NCBI GenBank assembly: GCA_021234155.1
Contig: JAJEKV010000250.1
Span: 434,001-498,000, forward strand
DNA: 64,000 nt
DNA from: Isoetes taiwanensis
Lineage: Eukaryota > Streptophyta > Lycopodiopsida > Isoetales > Isoetaceae
Reading direction: 5' to 3'
In this document: positions 35,288-49,622 of the stretch, piece after piece
Layout of the letters: the number at the start of each line of letters is the position of its first letter
Numbering within the stretch: the stretch's first letter is position 1
Made by a program: the position numbers and the translations under genes
Notes under the pieces: generated by a model
What the model saw: the letters and a program-made list of their open reading frames with translations, nothing else
Told to the model about the DNA's origin: nothing
Database searches by the model: none

Positions 35288-38200
35288 GATATTAGGGTGG
35301 TCACATGGGGGGTGTTACATATTTATATTGATCTCGGCCGTCCATTTTTTAAGGTGGCAGTATGTCATGATCTGGATGTGGCATGCACAACATGTCTTGA
35401 CCGTTGGATCAAAAGGGAAGGATAAATCCTAGCCCTTGATTTTTGCAAGGAAGGTGCAAAGAAGATCCCTTAAAAGTGCTTTTTGGTGCAGCCAATCTCA
35501 GCCATTGGATCAAAAAGGGGAGGTGAAATCGTGGCGATTAAGTATTTTATTTAATTGCAATTTTTTATTAAAGGAGGTGAGGTGGCACCCTTATTTAATT
35601 AAAAAAGTAATGATGCGACACCAACATTTATGAATGGACTTTCTAGGAAGCTTCCTTTTTATAATCATCTTCAAGGGCCAGTAACTTACAAAGAGAGGGG
35701 GTCGGATGAAGGTGGGGCCCATGCCATTGGATTCCTCTCGTCGGGAACTTTTTAAAGAGTGGTGCCTTGGCATCATTCCATTGTAGTAAGAGTCAATGTG
35801 ATGAATCATCGAGAATCTTCTTGGAATCATGGAATCTTCTGAGAATCTATCGTAATTTAGGAGAATCTCCAAGAATCTTCATGGGATCTTAGAGAATTTA
35901 GAGGAATCTCAATGGAATATTAGGAAATCTATGGGAATCACAAGAGAATCCTTGAGAATCTAAAGAATCCAAGGGAATCTTCATAAAATATTTTAGAATC
36001 AAGGGGAATGTTGGTGGAATCTTGGAGAATCTCGAGAATCTTCGTAGGAACTAGAGAATCTAGGGAATCTACATAGTATATTAGGGAATCTTGGGGAATT
36101 TGGAGGAATCTTGAGATAATAGGAATCTGAGGAATCTTCATAGAATCTTGGAGAAATTATGGGAATCTTGATGGAATCTTGGAGAATCTAAGGGAATTTT
36201 GATAGAACCTTGGAGAACCTAAGGGAATCTTTGTAGAATCCAATGGAATCTATAGGAATCTCGGGGAGAATCTCAGGAACCTTCATAAAATCTTTGACAA
36301 TTTAGGGGAATCTTGATGGAACCTTGGAGAATCTAAAAAGAATCTATATAGGATCTTGAATAATCTAAGAGAATTGACATAGAATATTTAGTAATCTAAG
36401 GGAATCTTGGAAGAATCTTTGAGGGCCTAGGCCTATCTAAAAGGAATCTGCATAGAATCTTTCAGAATTTAAGGGAATCTTGATGGAATCTTGGAGAATC
36501 GCGAGGAATCTACATGGAATTTTTGGGAATCTTGGAAGAATCTTTGGAGATCCACAGGAATCTAAGTGGATCTTAATAAAATCTTTGAGACTCCAGGGGA
36601 ATCTTGATGGAATCTTGGAGAATCTAGGGTAATCTTTATAGAATCTGAGGGAATCTAGGGGTAACCTAGATAGAACCTTGACAAACCTGGAGGGATCTTG
36701 GAATATTATTTGGGAATCTAGAAGAATCTCAAGAGAATCTTAGGGAATCTTAGAAGAATATTTGAAAATCTAGGAGAATCTAAAGGAATGTCTATAGAAT
36801 CTTATAGAATCTCGAGGATTATCAAGGGATCTTGTGGAATATAAGGAAAAATTGATGGAATCTCAAAGTATCTAGGGGAATCTTTACATTACTTCAGGGA
36901 ATCCAAGAGAGTCTTTATAGAATCTTCGTTGGATGGCTCTACATTTGGCTTTTGGTCGAATTTGTACAATCCCTCATAGTACAACCACTTGTATGTATAA
37001 AATTATTCTATGTGTGCCTTGAAAACGATGTACCCATGGTGTATATGACATGTTAAAAATATGTAACACACTTCTTTCTGTCGGATTGGGGGCATTGATT
37101 GAGTGGCGCTGACGCGTGAGCCATTGGATTATGGATGAGTCATGCATGGGGCATGCATGGCCATGCATAAGGAACGCAACACATCCCCGGACCATCGGAT
37201 CAAAAGGGGAGGAGAAATCATGGCCCTTGATTTTTTATAAGAAAGGTGCAAGGAAGCTTCCTTAAAAGTGGATTTGGTGCAAGCAATTTTAACCGTTAGA
37301 TCAAAAGGGGGAGGAGAAATCCTAGCCATTCATTTTCTTATTTAATTAGATTTTTTTATATTCAAGGAGGTGAGGTGGCACTCTTATTTATTGAAAAGAT
37401 AGTGAGGTGGCAACTTATTAATTATGAAGCTTTCTTAGAAGCTTCCTTTTTTGCATCGCCTTCAAATGACTTTATCTTGCGATGAAGGTCTCAGATCAAA
37501 GTGGGACCCACGCCATTGGATTCCTGTCATTAAATGCTTTCTAATGAGTAGTGGTTTGGCATCATTCAGTGCAATGTTGGATAATTTAGGGGAATATTCA
37601 TAGAATCTAAGAGAATCTGAGAGAATCTATGTAGAAACTTGGGGAATCTAGCGGAATCTTGGGATAATCTTTGAAAAACAAGGGAATCTCAATAGAATCT
37701 TAAGGAATCTATGAGAATCTCAAAAGAATCTAGGGGAATCTAAGAAAATCTTCAAAAAAGGTTTAAGAATCGAGGGAAATCTTGATGGAATTTTAGAGAT
37801 CTAAGGGGATCTTCATAGAATTTAAGAGAATCTAGGAGAACCTACATAGAATCTTGGGGAATCTAAACGAATCTACATAGAATCTTGGGAAATCTTTATA
37901 GAACCTTAAGAATCTAGGGGATCTATGTGGAATCTTAGTGAATTGCGGGAGATTCCAAGGGATCTAGGGGAATCTTTGATAGTAGGTGTGTTCTACAGGG
38001 GAATCTTCATAGAATCTTAGGGAATCTAGAAGAATCTACATGGAATCTTGGAGAATCTAGAGGAATCTTAGGATAATATTTGGGAATCTAAGGGAATCTC
38101 AAGAGAATAGTTAAGAATCTAAAAAGGAATCTAGAGGAATCTTGGGATAACCTTCGGAATCAAGGAAATATCAAGAGAATCTTAAGGAATCTATGGGATT

Positions 38201-38664
38201 TAAAAGAATATAGGGGAATCTAATAGAATCTTCAAAAAAATGTTTGAGAATCTTGATGGAATCTCATAGAATCTAGTAAGATCTTCATAAAATCTAAGGG
38301 AATCTAGGAGAATCTACATAGAATTTTTCAGCTTATCTAGTGCCGGATCTGCGCCTCGGCATTGCATCTCTGCCGCAAGGCGCGGAATTTCTTGCCCAAC
38401 TCGACGAAGTGGAGGATCGATCTTATAATGCCACGTGGATCATGCATGGCCTTCGTCTATGCTATGCTTTGATCGTTAATCGGATGCTATGCTATGCTAT
38501 TTGCCTTGCTTCCATGTGGGTGGAGCTTATAATAACAGATTTTTGCTCTATCTATCCCGCTTGCATAAGCGTCGGTGAAGCTTTGTCATTACTAGTGGCT
38601 GTACGGGCATCCTTGAGAGCGTTGTGAATATCCAGGTCAAAAGATTTCTGTAGTGTTCTTTGAG

Positions 38665-38725
38665 TATAAATAGAGTTAGATTGGCCAAATTTTTCCAGTT
38701 CGCTCTCTACGCTTCCGTTTAAGGT
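38665..38725 (+). promoter_or_regulatory. TATA box and donor-like exon end, unit 2
   Basis: Identical TATAAATAG (38665-38673) and GTATGT context as in unit 1. Conservation across copies only reflects recent duplication. Confidence 0.45.
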
Positions 38726-38851
38726 ATGTCGCCTGTGAGTTTCTCTGCTTTTCTTTTGTTCTTCACAGTTGTTATCACAATATAGCTATGCTCTGTTTCT
38801 TAAGAATCCTTGGCGCGGTCCAGATCCTCGCTGCCGGATTGCAAAAAGCTT

Positions 38852-39253
38852 CTAAATGATGGCAGATTCATGCTCGAGGAGCTTTCTGGGCAGATCTCGA
38901 GGTTTAGCACGAGATGTTGAAGCTCCAACATGTTCATTAGGTCCATTCCTCCTAAATCTTGCCTTGCTAAACTTTTCAATACTATTAGGGGTTCCATCCA
39001 ACAATGCACTATGTAGTGCCTGGCTAGCTGTAGGATCCTGTAGGTGACCATTGTAACCCTTCTCATAGTTTCTTAAACACCTCATGATACTCCCAATGTG
39101 AAAATCTGGACCATCACTCCACAACTCTAAACTGAAATGGCCATAATAGGTCTGAGACTGCCCATGATTGTGCATAATCGATAAGTGTAGAGCAAAGCAT
39201 GAAACAAAAGGGAAAGATATTTTGTGGGGAATATGCAGCAAGTTGCATCGCAA
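38852..39253 (-). pseudogene. unit-2-specific coding-like segment, unidentified
   Basis: Minus-strand open frame with protein-like composition (YYGHFSLELWSDGPDFHIG, then RCLRNYEKGYNGHLQDPTAS, then RAKPRDLPRKLLEHES). The coding-like part coincides with the ~300-bp segment found only in unit 2, which argues for a real former exon. I do not recognise the family; a transposon ORF relic is possible. Confidence 0.4.
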
Positions 39254-39669
39254 AGACTATAGTAGAATGGCGCCTCCACTGGAACAAGAATTGAAGATTA
39301 GTGTTTTCTCTGTTTATTGCAGTGAATTCCCTGCTCCATATTTTTAGCCTATTCCCTTGAAATGTTTAGATGTACTGGATAAACATTTACACGATTCCCT
39401 GCAGTATTCACATACTATGAGGCAGATCTAGTTGCAGAGTGTGCAGTTTGTATTTCGGAATTGGAAGAGAGCCAAGCAGGGCGCCGATTGCTTGCTTGTG
39501 GCCGTATTTTCCACACAGGTTTCATTAGCATTCTACGTGCCCTGTCTGCAGGGTTAGTGCGGCAGAAACGCAATCTGTCCCAAATCAGAGCCTGGAACAA
39601 AATCCCCTGCCTCAAAATGCCAGCGTCTCTGGTTTTATGATAAGTATTGTGGATTCGTCTTCCGAATTA

Positions 39670-39780
39670 GGCAAGGCTGAACGGGAGGCCGGATCCCCAT
39701 CTTCTTCTTTTTCTTTGGCTGCTTTGAAGGAGCTTAAAAGATTTCTTAGTTCCGGCAGAAGGTCGCAACATCCCAATTGA
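39670..39780 (+). pseudogene. terminal-exon-like fragment, unit 2 (36 codons)
   Basis: After TTCCGAATTAG, an acceptor-like site, an open frame encodes GKAEREAGSPSSSFSLAALK and ends with FLSSGRRSQHPN and a stop at 39778-39780. The same frame is intact in unit 3 (44865-44975) but disrupted in unit 1 (~34,215-34,321). It is likely the 3' exon of the captured gene whose TATA box lies ~1 kb upstream. The protein is not identified. Confidence 0.4.
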
Positions 39781-42700
39781 ATTTTCATGCTTTTCCTCTA
39801 GCAAAAAATGGACAATTCTGGGCCAATGAATTAGAAAACCATATTAATATTTGCCCCAAAATGTTGGATGGGTGTCTATGGTCCCATATATCCAAAAATA
39901 TATACTCATCAATATCAATATGGCAACATCCCACTTCCAAGAGACTGGCGTATAATTGCATTTAATTCTATATGTTGTCAAGTGTTCTTATTATCTAAAC
40001 ATCATAGTCCTCCTTTTGCCCTAGGTTTTAATCTCAATCATTCATTCTAAACTGCTATAGTACAAATGTTGTTTCTCTCCCTGCTAGAGGAAACAGCTAA
40101 AAATCAACAGCTGAAAATCAATTGTGTTACTTATTGTATGAGTCTCCAACTTTTTGTGTTGGAACCAAGGAAGCTCGTTGATTTCTAGTGGAAACAAATT
40201 GCACCTCTCAAGGTTACCCATTAAAGTTGCAAGAGATTGCCTCGTCAAATATGTATCTCATCGAATTTTACTTTACAATAATCATTCCATCTAAATATTT
40301 CTATTTGTGGTGTAAAATGTGACTTTTGCAAAAGAGATCTTCAGAGCTTTTCTTTTTCAGAGATTGACTTAGAAATATGTCTATGGGCAATGGTAATGGA
40401 TCTATGGCTTTCTCTTAACCTTTAAATTTTGCTTTTATTATTCTTTTTAGGTTGTCAAAATCTTTCAAATTTGCAACAGTGAATGTTATCAGGTCCAAAA
40501 TGTCTTGCATTCGCAATTCTGATTTAGGGGAGCTCGCCTTCTAATTTTGATTTTTTAAGAACGTTGCTATTATCCACCGTGCTCATTAAATTATTTCATA
40601 GCTCCACTCTACAACATTACAAGCCGCCCAAAATCCACCCCCATTTGAGGGGTTGGCTACAGATCAAGTTTTTTTCTTTTACTCACTTTCGCATACACAC
40701 AAGGGGTTGGGAAAGAGTTGCGGCCGCCGCGATAAATTTCTTGTATATATAGATATTAGGGTGGTCACATGGGGGGTGTTACATATTTATATTGATCTCG
40801 GCCGTCCATTTTTTAAGGTGGCAGTATGTCATGATCGGATGTGGCATGCACAACATGTCTTGACCGTTGGATCAAAGGGAAGGATAAATCCTAGCCCTTG
40901 ATTTTTGCAAGGAAGGTGCAAAGAAGATCCCTTAAAAGTGCTTTTTGGTGCAGCCAATCTCAGCCATTGGATCAAAAAGGGGAGGTGAAATCGTGGCGAT
41001 TAAGCATTTTATTTAATTGCAATTTTTTATTAAAGGAGGTGAGGTGGCACCCTTATTTAATTAAAAAAGTAATGATGTGACACCAACATTTATGAATGGA
41101 CTTTCTAGGAAGCTTCCTTTTTATAATCATCTTCAAGGGCCCGTAACTACAGTAGAGGGGTCGGATGAAGGTGGGGCCCATGCCATTGGATTCCTCTCGT
41201 GGGGAACTTTTTTTAAAGAGTGGTGCCTTGGCATCATTCCATTGTAGTAAGAGTCAATGTGATCGAATACCGAGAATCTTCTTGGAATCATGGAATCTTA
41301 CAGAATCTATCGTAATTTAGGAGAATCTCCAAGAATCTTCATGGGATCTTAGAGAATTTAGAGGAATCTCAATGGAATATTAGGAAATCTATGGGAATCA
41401 CAAGAGAATCCTTGAGAATCTAAAGAATCCAAGGGAATCTTCATAAAATATTTTAGAATCAAGGGAATGTTGGTGGAATCTTGGAGAATCTCGAGAATCT
41501 TAAGTAGGAACTAGAGAATCTAGGGAATCTACATAGTATATTAGGGAATCTTGGGGAATTTGGAGGAATCTTGAGATAATAGGAATCTGAGGAATCTTCA
41601 TAGAATCTTGGAGAAATTATGGGAATCTTGATGGAATCTTGGAGAATCTAAGGGAATTTTGATAGAACCTTGGAGAACCTAAGGGAATCTTTGTAGAATC
41701 CAATGGAATCTATAGGAATCTCAGGAGAATCTCTGGGAACCTTCATAAAATCTTTGACAATTTAGGGGAATCTTGATGGAACCTTGGAGAATCTAAAAGA
41801 ATCTATATAGGATCTTGAATAATCTAAGAGAATTGACATAGAATATTTAGTAATCTAAGGGAATCTTGGAAGAATCTTTGAGGGCCTAGGCCTATCTAAA
41901 GGAATCTGCATAGAATCTTTCAGAATTTAAGGGAATCTTGATGGAATCTTGGAGAATGTGAGGAATCTACATGGAATTTTTTGGGAATCTTGGAAGAATC
42001 TTTGGAGATCCACAGGAATCTAAGTGGATCTTAATAAAATCTTTGAGACTCCAGGGGAATCTTGATGGAATCTTGGAGAATCTAGGGTAATCTTTATAGA
42101 ATCTGAGGGAATCTAGGGGTAACCTAGATAGAACCTTGACAAACCTGGAGGGATCTTGGAATATTATTTGGGAATCTAGAAGAATCTCAAGAGAATCTTA
42201 GGGAATCTTAGAAGAATATTTGAAAATCTAGGAGAATCTAAAGGAATGTCTATAGAATCTTATAGAATCTCGAGGATTATCAAGGGATCTTGTGGAATAT
42301 AAGGAAAAATTGATGGAATCTCAAAGTATCTAGGGGAATCTTTACATTACTTCGGGGAATCCAAGAGAGTCTTTATAGAATCTTCGTTGGATGGCTCTAC
42401 ATTTGGCTTTTGGTCGAATTTGTACAATCCCTCATAGTACAACCACTTGTATGTATAAAATTATTCTATGTGTGCCTTGAAAACGATGTACCCATGGTGT
42501 ATATGACATGTTAAAAATATGTAACACACTTCTTTACCGTCGGATTGGGGGCATTGATTGAGTGGCGCGACGTGAGCCATTGGATTATGGATGAGTCATG
42601 CATGGGGCATGCATGGCCATGCATAAGGGCTGCAACACATCCCTGGACCATCAGATCAAAAGGGGAGGCGAAATCATGGCCCTTGATTTTTATAAGAAAG

Positions 42701-44109
42701 GTGCAAGGAAGCTTCCTTAAAAGTGGATTTGGTGCAAGCAATTTTAACCGTTAGATCAAAAGGGGGAGGAGAAATCCTAGCCATTCATTTTCTTATTTAA
42801 TTAGATTTTTTTATATTCAAGGAGGTGAGGTGGCACTCTTATTTATTGAAAAGATAGTGAGGTGGCAACTTATTAATTATGAAGCTTTCTTAGAAGCTTC
42901 CTTTTTTGCATCGCCTTCAAATGACTTTATCTTGCGATGAAGGTCTCAGATCAAAGTGGGACCCACGCCATTGGATTCCTGTCATTAAATGCTTTCTAAT
43001 GAGTAGTTGTTTGGCATCATTCCGTGCAATGTTGGATAATTTAGGGGAATATTCATAGAATCTAAGAGAATCTGAGAGAATCTATGTAGAAACTTGGGGA
43101 ATCTAGCGGAATCTTGGGATAATCTTTGAAAAACAAGGGAATCTCAATAGAATCTTAAGGAATCTATGAGAATCTCAAAAGAATCTAGGGGAATCTAAGA
43201 AAATTTTCAAAAAAGGTTTAAGAATCGAGGGAAATCTTGATGGAATTTTAGAGATCTAAGGGGATCTTCATAGAATTTAAGAGAATCTAGGAGAACCTAC
43301 ATAGAATCTTGGGGAATCTAAACGAATCTACATAGAATCTTGGGAAATCTTTATAGAACCTTAAGAATCTAGGGGATCTATGTGGAATCTTAGTGAATTG
43401 CGGGGAGATTCCAAGGGATCTAGGGAATCTTTGATAGTAGGTGTGTTCTACAGGGGAATCTTCATAGAATCTTAGGGAATCTAGAAGAATCTACATGGAA
43501 TCTTGGAGAATCTAGAGGAATCTTAGGATAATATTTGGGAATCTAAGGGAATCTCAAGAGAATAGTTAAGAATCTAAAGGAATCTAGAGGAATCTTGGGA
43601 TAACCTTCGGAATCAAGGAAATATCAAGAGAATCTTAAGGAATCTATGGGATTTAAAAGAATATAGGGGAATCTAATAGAATCTTCAAAAAAATGTTTGA
43701 GAATCTTGATGGAATCTCATAGAATCTAGTAAGATCTTCATAAAATCTAAGGGAATCTAGGAGAATCTACATAGAATTTTTCAGCTCATCTAGTGCCGGA
43801 TCTGCGCCTCGGCATTGCATCTCTGCTGCAAGGCGCGGAATTTCTTGCCCTGACGAAGTGGAGGATCGTCTTATAATGCCGGCGGATCATGCATGGCCTT
43901 CGTCTATGCTATGCTTTGATCGTTAATCAGATGCTATGCTATGCTATTTGCCTTGCTTCCATGTGGGTGGAGCTTATAATATGTAGATTTGCTCTATCTA
44001 TCCCGCTTGCATAAACGTCGTGAAGCTTTGTCATTACTAGTGGTCAGACGGGCATCCTTGAGGCGTTGTGAATATCGAGGTCAAAAAGATTTCTGTAGTG
44101 TTCTTTGAG

Positions 44110-44170
44110 TATAAATAGAGTTAGATTGGCCAAATTTTTCCAGTTCGCTCTCTACGCTTCCGTTTAAGGT
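44110..44170 (+). promoter_or_regulatory. TATA box and donor-like exon end, unit 3
   Basis: TATAAATAG at 44110-44118 in the same context as units 1 and 2. Unit 4 has no copy. Confidence 0.45.
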
Positions 44171-44864
44171 ATGTCGCCTGTGAGTTTCTCTGCTTTTCTT
44201 TTGTTCTTCACAGTTGTTATCACAATATAGCTATGCTCTGTTTCTTAAGAATCCTTGGCGGGGTCGGATCCATTGCTTGGGATTGCAAAAAGCTTCTAAA
44301 TGATGGCATGATTCATGCTCTAAGTAGCTCGATTTGTGCATAATCGATAAGTGTCCTAAGCAAAGCATGAAACAAAAAGGAAAAGATATTTTGTGGGAAT
44401 ATACGCTGAAATGGCCAAGTTGCATAATCGATAAGTGTAAAGATGACAAAAGACTATAGTAGAATGGCCTCCCCTTTGGAACAAGAATTGAAGATTAGTG
44501 TTTTCTCGTTTATTGCAAATTGAATTCCCGCTCCATATTTTTAGCCTATTCCCTTGAAATGTTTAGATGTACTGGATAAACATTTACACGATTCCCTGCA
44601 GTATTCACATACTATGAGGCAGATCTAGTTGCAGAGTGTGCAGTTTGTATTTCGGAATTGGAAGAGAGCCAAGCAGGGCGCCGATTGCTTGCTTGTGGCC
44701 GTATTTTCCACACAGGTTTCATTAGCATTCTACGTGCCCCATGCGGGGTTAGTCGCGGCGAAAAATAATCTGTCCCAAATCAGAGCCTGGAACAAAATCC
44801 CCTGCCTCAAAATGCCAGCGTCTCTGGTTTTATGATAAGTATTGTGGATTCGTCTTCCGAATTA

Positions 44865-44975
44865 GGCAAGGCTGAACGGGAGGCCGGATCCCCATCTTCT
44901 TCTTTTTCTTTGGCTGCTTTGAAGGAGCTTAAAAGATTTCTTAGTTCCGGCAGAAGGTCGCAACATCCCAATTGA
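44865..44975 (+). pseudogene. terminal-exon-like fragment, unit 3
   Basis: Copy of the unit-2 fragment at 39670-39780 with the same 36-codon frame and stop. Confidence 0.4.
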
Positions 44976-45942
44976 ATTTTCATGCTTTTCCTCTAGCAAA
45001 AAATGGACAATTCTGGGCCAATGAATTAGAAAACCATATTAATATTTGCCCCAAAATGTTGGATGGGTGTCTATGGTCCCATATATCCAAAAATATATAC
45101 TCATCAATATCAATATGGCAACATCCCACTTCCAAGAGATCAAGCGATAATTGCATTCAATTCTATATGTTGTCAAGTGTTCTTATTATCTAAACATCAT
45201 AGTCCTCCTTTTGCCCTAGGTTTTAATCTCAATCATTCATTCTAAACTGCTATAGTACAAATGTTGTTTCTCTCCCTGCTAGAGGAAACAGCTAAAAATC
45301 AACAGCTGAAAATCAATTGTGTTACTTATTGTATGAGTCTCCAACTTTTTGTGTTGGAACCAAGGAAGCTCGTTGATTTCTAGTGGAAACAAATTGCACC
45401 TCTCAAGGTTACCCATTAAAGTTGCAAGAGATTGCCTCGTCAAATATGTATCTCATCGAATTTTACTTTACAATAATCATTCCATCTAAATATTTCTATT
45501 TGTGGTGTAAAATGTGACTTTTGCAAAAAGAGATCTTGAGCTTTTTCTTTTTCAGAGATTGACTTAGAAATATGTCTATGGGCAATGGTAATGGATCTAT
45601 GGCTTTCTCTTAACCTTTAAATTTTGCTTTTATTATTCTTTTTAGGTTGTCAAAATCTTTCAAATTTGCAACAGTGAATGTTATCAGGTCCAAAATGTCT
45701 TGCATTCCCAATTCTGATTTAGGGGTGCTCGCCTTCTAATTTTGATTTTTTAAGAACGTTGCTATTATCCACCGTGCTCACTAAATTATTTCATAGCTCC
45801 ACTCTACAACATTACAAGCGCCCAAAAATCCACCCTCTTGTAGGGGTTGGCTACCGTCAAGTTTTTTCTTTTTACTCACTTTCGTACACACAAGGGGTTG
45901 GGAAAGAGTTGCGGCCGCCGCGATAAATTTCTTGTATATATA

Positions 45943-48900
45943 GATATTAGGGTGGTCACATGGGGGGTGTTACATATTTATATTGATCTCGGCCGTCCAT
46001 TTTTTAAGGTGGCAGTATGTCATGATCTGGATGTGGCATGCACAACATGTCTTGACCGTTGGATCAAAAGGGAAGGATAAATCCTAGCCCTTGATTTTTG
46101 CAAGGAAGGTGCAAAGAAGATCCCTTAAAAGTGCTTTTTGGTGCAGCCAATCTCAGCCATTGGATCAAAAAGGGGAGGTGAAATCGTGGCGATTAAGTAT
46201 TTTATTTAATTGCAATTTTTTATTAAAGGAGGTGAGGTGGCACCCTTATTTAATTAAAAAAGTAATGATGTGACACCAACATTTATGAATGGACTTTCTA
46301 GGAAGCTTCCTTTTTATAATCATCTTCAAGGGCCCGTAACTTACAGTAGAGGGGTCGGATGAAGGTGGGGCCCATGCCATTGGATTCCTCTCGTCGGGAA
46401 CTTTTTAAAGAGTGGTGCCTTGGCATCATTCCATTGTAGTAAGAGTCAATGTGATCGAATACTGAGAATCTTCTTGGAATCATGGAATCTTACAGAATCT
46501 ATCGTAATTTAGGAGAATCTCCAAGAATCTTCATGGGATCTTAGAGAATTTAGAGGAATCTCAATGGAATATTAGGAAATCTATGGGAATCACAAGAGAA
46601 TCCTTGAGAATCTAAAGAATCCAAGGGAATCTTCATAAAATATTTTAGAATCAAGGGGAATGTTGGTGGAATCTTGGAGAATCTCGAGAATCTTCGTAGG
46701 AACTAGAGAATCTAGGGGAATCTACATAGTATATTAGGGAATCTTGGGGAATTTGGAGGAATCTTGAGATAATAGGAATCTGAGGAATCTTCATAGAATC
46801 TTGGAGAAATTATGGGAATCTTGATGGAATCTTGGAGAATCTAAGGGAATTTTGATAGAACCTTGGAGAACCTAAGGGAATCTTTGTAGAATCCAATGGA
46901 ATCTATAGGAATCTCAGGAGAATCTCTGGGAACCTTCATAAAATCTTTGACAATTTAGGGGAATCTTGATGGAACCTTGGAGAATCTAAAAGAATCTATA
47001 TAGGATCTTGAATAATCTAAGAGAATTGACATAGAATATTTAGTAATCTAAGGGAATCTTGGAAGAATCTTTGAGGGCCTAGGCCTATCTAAAGGAATCT
47101 GCATAGAATCTTTCAGAATTTAAGGGAATCTTGATGGAATCTTGGAGAATCGCGAGGAATCTACATGGAATTTTTGGGAATCTTGGAAGAATCTTTGGAG
47201 ATCCACAGGAATCTAAGTGGATCTTAATAAAATCTTTGAGACTCCAGGGGAATCTTGATGGAATCTTGGAGAATCTAGGGTAATCTTTATAGAATCTGAG
47301 GGAATCTAGGGGTAACCTAGATAGAACCTTGACAAACCTGGAGGGATCTTGGAATATTATTTGGGAATCTAGAAGAATCTCAAGAGAATCTTAGGGAATC
47401 TTAGAAGAATATTTGAAAATCTAGGAGAATCTAAAGGAATGTCTATAGAATCTTATAGAATCTCGAGGATTATCAAAGGGATCTTGTGGAATATAAGGAA
47501 AAATTGATGGAATCTCAAAGTATCTAGGGGAATCTTTACATTACTTGGGGAATCCAAGAGAGTCTTTATAGAATCTTAGTTGGATGGCTCTACATTTGGC
47601 TTTTTGGTCGAATTTGTACAATCCCTCATAGTACAACCACTTGTATGTATAAAATTATTCTATGTGTGCCTTGAAAACGATGTACCCATGGTGTATATGA
47701 CATGTTAAAAATATGTAACACACTTCTTTCTTAGGTCGGATTGGGGGCATTGATTGAGTGGTGGCGCGTGAGCCATTGGATTATGGATGAGTCATGCATG
47801 GGGCATGCATGGCCATGCATAAGAACAACACATCCCTGGACCATCGGATCAAAGGGGAGGCGAAATCATGGCCCTTGATTTTTATAAGAAAGGTGCAAGG
47901 AAGCTTCATTAAAAGTGGATTTGGTGCAAGCAATTTTAACCGTTAGATCAAAAGGGGGAGGAGAAATCCTAGCCATTCATTTTCTTATTTAATTAGATTT
48001 TTTTATATTCAAGGAGGTGAGGTGGCACTCTTATTTATTGAAAAGATAGTGAGGTGGCAACTTATTAATTATGAAGCTTTCTTAGAAGCTTCCTTTTTTG
48101 CATCGCCTTCAAATGACTTTATCTTGCGATGAAGGTCTCAGATCAAAGTGGGACCCACGCCATTGGATTCCTGTCATTAAATGCTTTCTAATGAGTAGTG
48201 GTTTGGCATCATTCCGTGCAATGTTGGATAATTTAGGGGAATATTCATAGAATCTAAGAGAATCTGAGAGAATCTATGTAGAAACTTGGGGAATCTAGCG
48301 GAATCTTGGGATAATCTTTGAAAAACAAGGGAATCTCAATAGAATCTTAAGGAATCTATGAGAATCTCAAAAGAATCTAGGGGAATCTAAGAAAATCTTC
48401 AAAAAAGGTTTAAGAATCGAGGGAAATCTTGATGGAATTTTAGAGATCTAAGGGGATCTTCATAGAATTTAAGAGAATCTAGGAGAACCTACATAGAATC
48501 TTGGGGAATCTAAACGAATCTACATAGAATCTTGGGAAATCTTTATAGAACCTTAAGAATCTAGGGGATCTATGTGGAATCTTAGTGAATTGTGGGAGAT
48601 TCCAAGGGATCTAGGGGAATCTTTGATAGTAGGTGTGTTCTACAGGGGAATCTTCATAGAATCTTAGGGAATCTAGAAGAATCTACATGGAATCTTGGAG
48701 AATCTAGAGGAATCTTAGGATAATATTTGGGAATCTAAGGGAATCTCAAGAGAATAGTTAAGAATCTAAAGGAATCTAGAGGAATCTTGGGATAACCTTC
48801 GGAATCAAGGAAATATCAAGAGAATCTTAAGGAATCTATGGGATTTAAAAGAATATAGGGGAATCTAATAGAATCTTCAAAAAAATGTTTGAGAATCTTG

Positions 48901-49590
48901 ATGGAATCTCATAGAATCTAGTAAGATCTTCATAAAATCTAAGGGAATCTAGGAGAATCTACATAGAATCTTGGGAAATCTAAAGAAATCTTCAGATAAT
49001 CTTTGAAAATCTAGGGGAATCTTTGTAGAACCTTAAGAATCTAGGGGATGTTTATGGAATTTTAGGGAATTTATGGGGAATCCAAGGGCATCTAGGGGAA
49101 TCTTTGACACTGGGTGTGTTCTAAAGGGGAATCTTCATGGAATCTAAAGAAATCTAGAAGAATCTACATGGAATCTTGAGGAATCTTAGGATAATCTTTG
49201 GGAATCTAGGGGAATCTCAAGAGAATCTTTAAGAATCTAAAGGAATCTAAGCTAATCTTCATAAAATCTTTGAGTATCTAGAGAATCTTGGTTGAATCTT
49301 AGAGAATCTCTATAGAATCTTCATCGCACGACTTTAAATTTGATTTGTAGTTGAATTTGTACAATTCCTCGAGGAATAATCTGCGGATCTTGGGAAATAT
49401 AAGCGAACATTGATGGAATCTCATAGAATCTAGGGAATTCTTCCTAGAGTCTTGGAGAATCTAAGAGAATCTTTATAGGAACTTCGTTGGATGGCACTGT
49501 GTTTGGCTTCTAGTCGAATTTGTATAGTCCCTCATAGTACAATAACTTGTATATATAACATTATACAGGCCATGTTAGAGATATGACCTA
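45943..49590 (+). repeat. macro-tandem unit 4, lacking the 2.1-kb segment
   Basis: Follows the other units to ~48,970. There, instead of switching into the promoter segment, the GAATCT array simply continues to ~49,480 and ends in another GTCGAATTTGTATAGTCCC block. This suggests that the uninterrupted array is ancestral and the 2.1-kb segment of units 1-3 is an insertion. Confidence 0.88.
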
Positions 49591-49622
49591 GTCCTAATAC
49601 AGGCCATGTTATAGATGAAGTA

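Larger units (their letters stand above)
35288..40751 (+). repeat. macro-tandem unit 2 (5,464 bp)
   Basis: Same order as unit 1 (arrays at ~35,800-36,925 and ~37,570-38,325). It is longer mainly because it retains a ~300-bp segment at 38,875-39,170 that is absent from units 1 and 3. Confidence 0.92.
40752..45942 (+). repeat. macro-tandem unit 3 (5,191 bp)
   Basis: Arrays at ~41,270-42,380 and ~43,030-43,785, and a 2.1-kb segment from ~43,786. Around 44,340-44,450 it differs from units 1 and 2 and includes CTGAAATGGCCA, which is otherwise seen only inside the unit-2-specific segment. Confidence 0.92.

Noticed and set aside
30154-49590. Ribosomal intergenic spacer or CRISPR array as explanation for the tandem units
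   Set aside because: No rRNA sequence occurs in the window. The units are kilobases long with degenerate 10-bp repeats and no unique spacers or cas genes.
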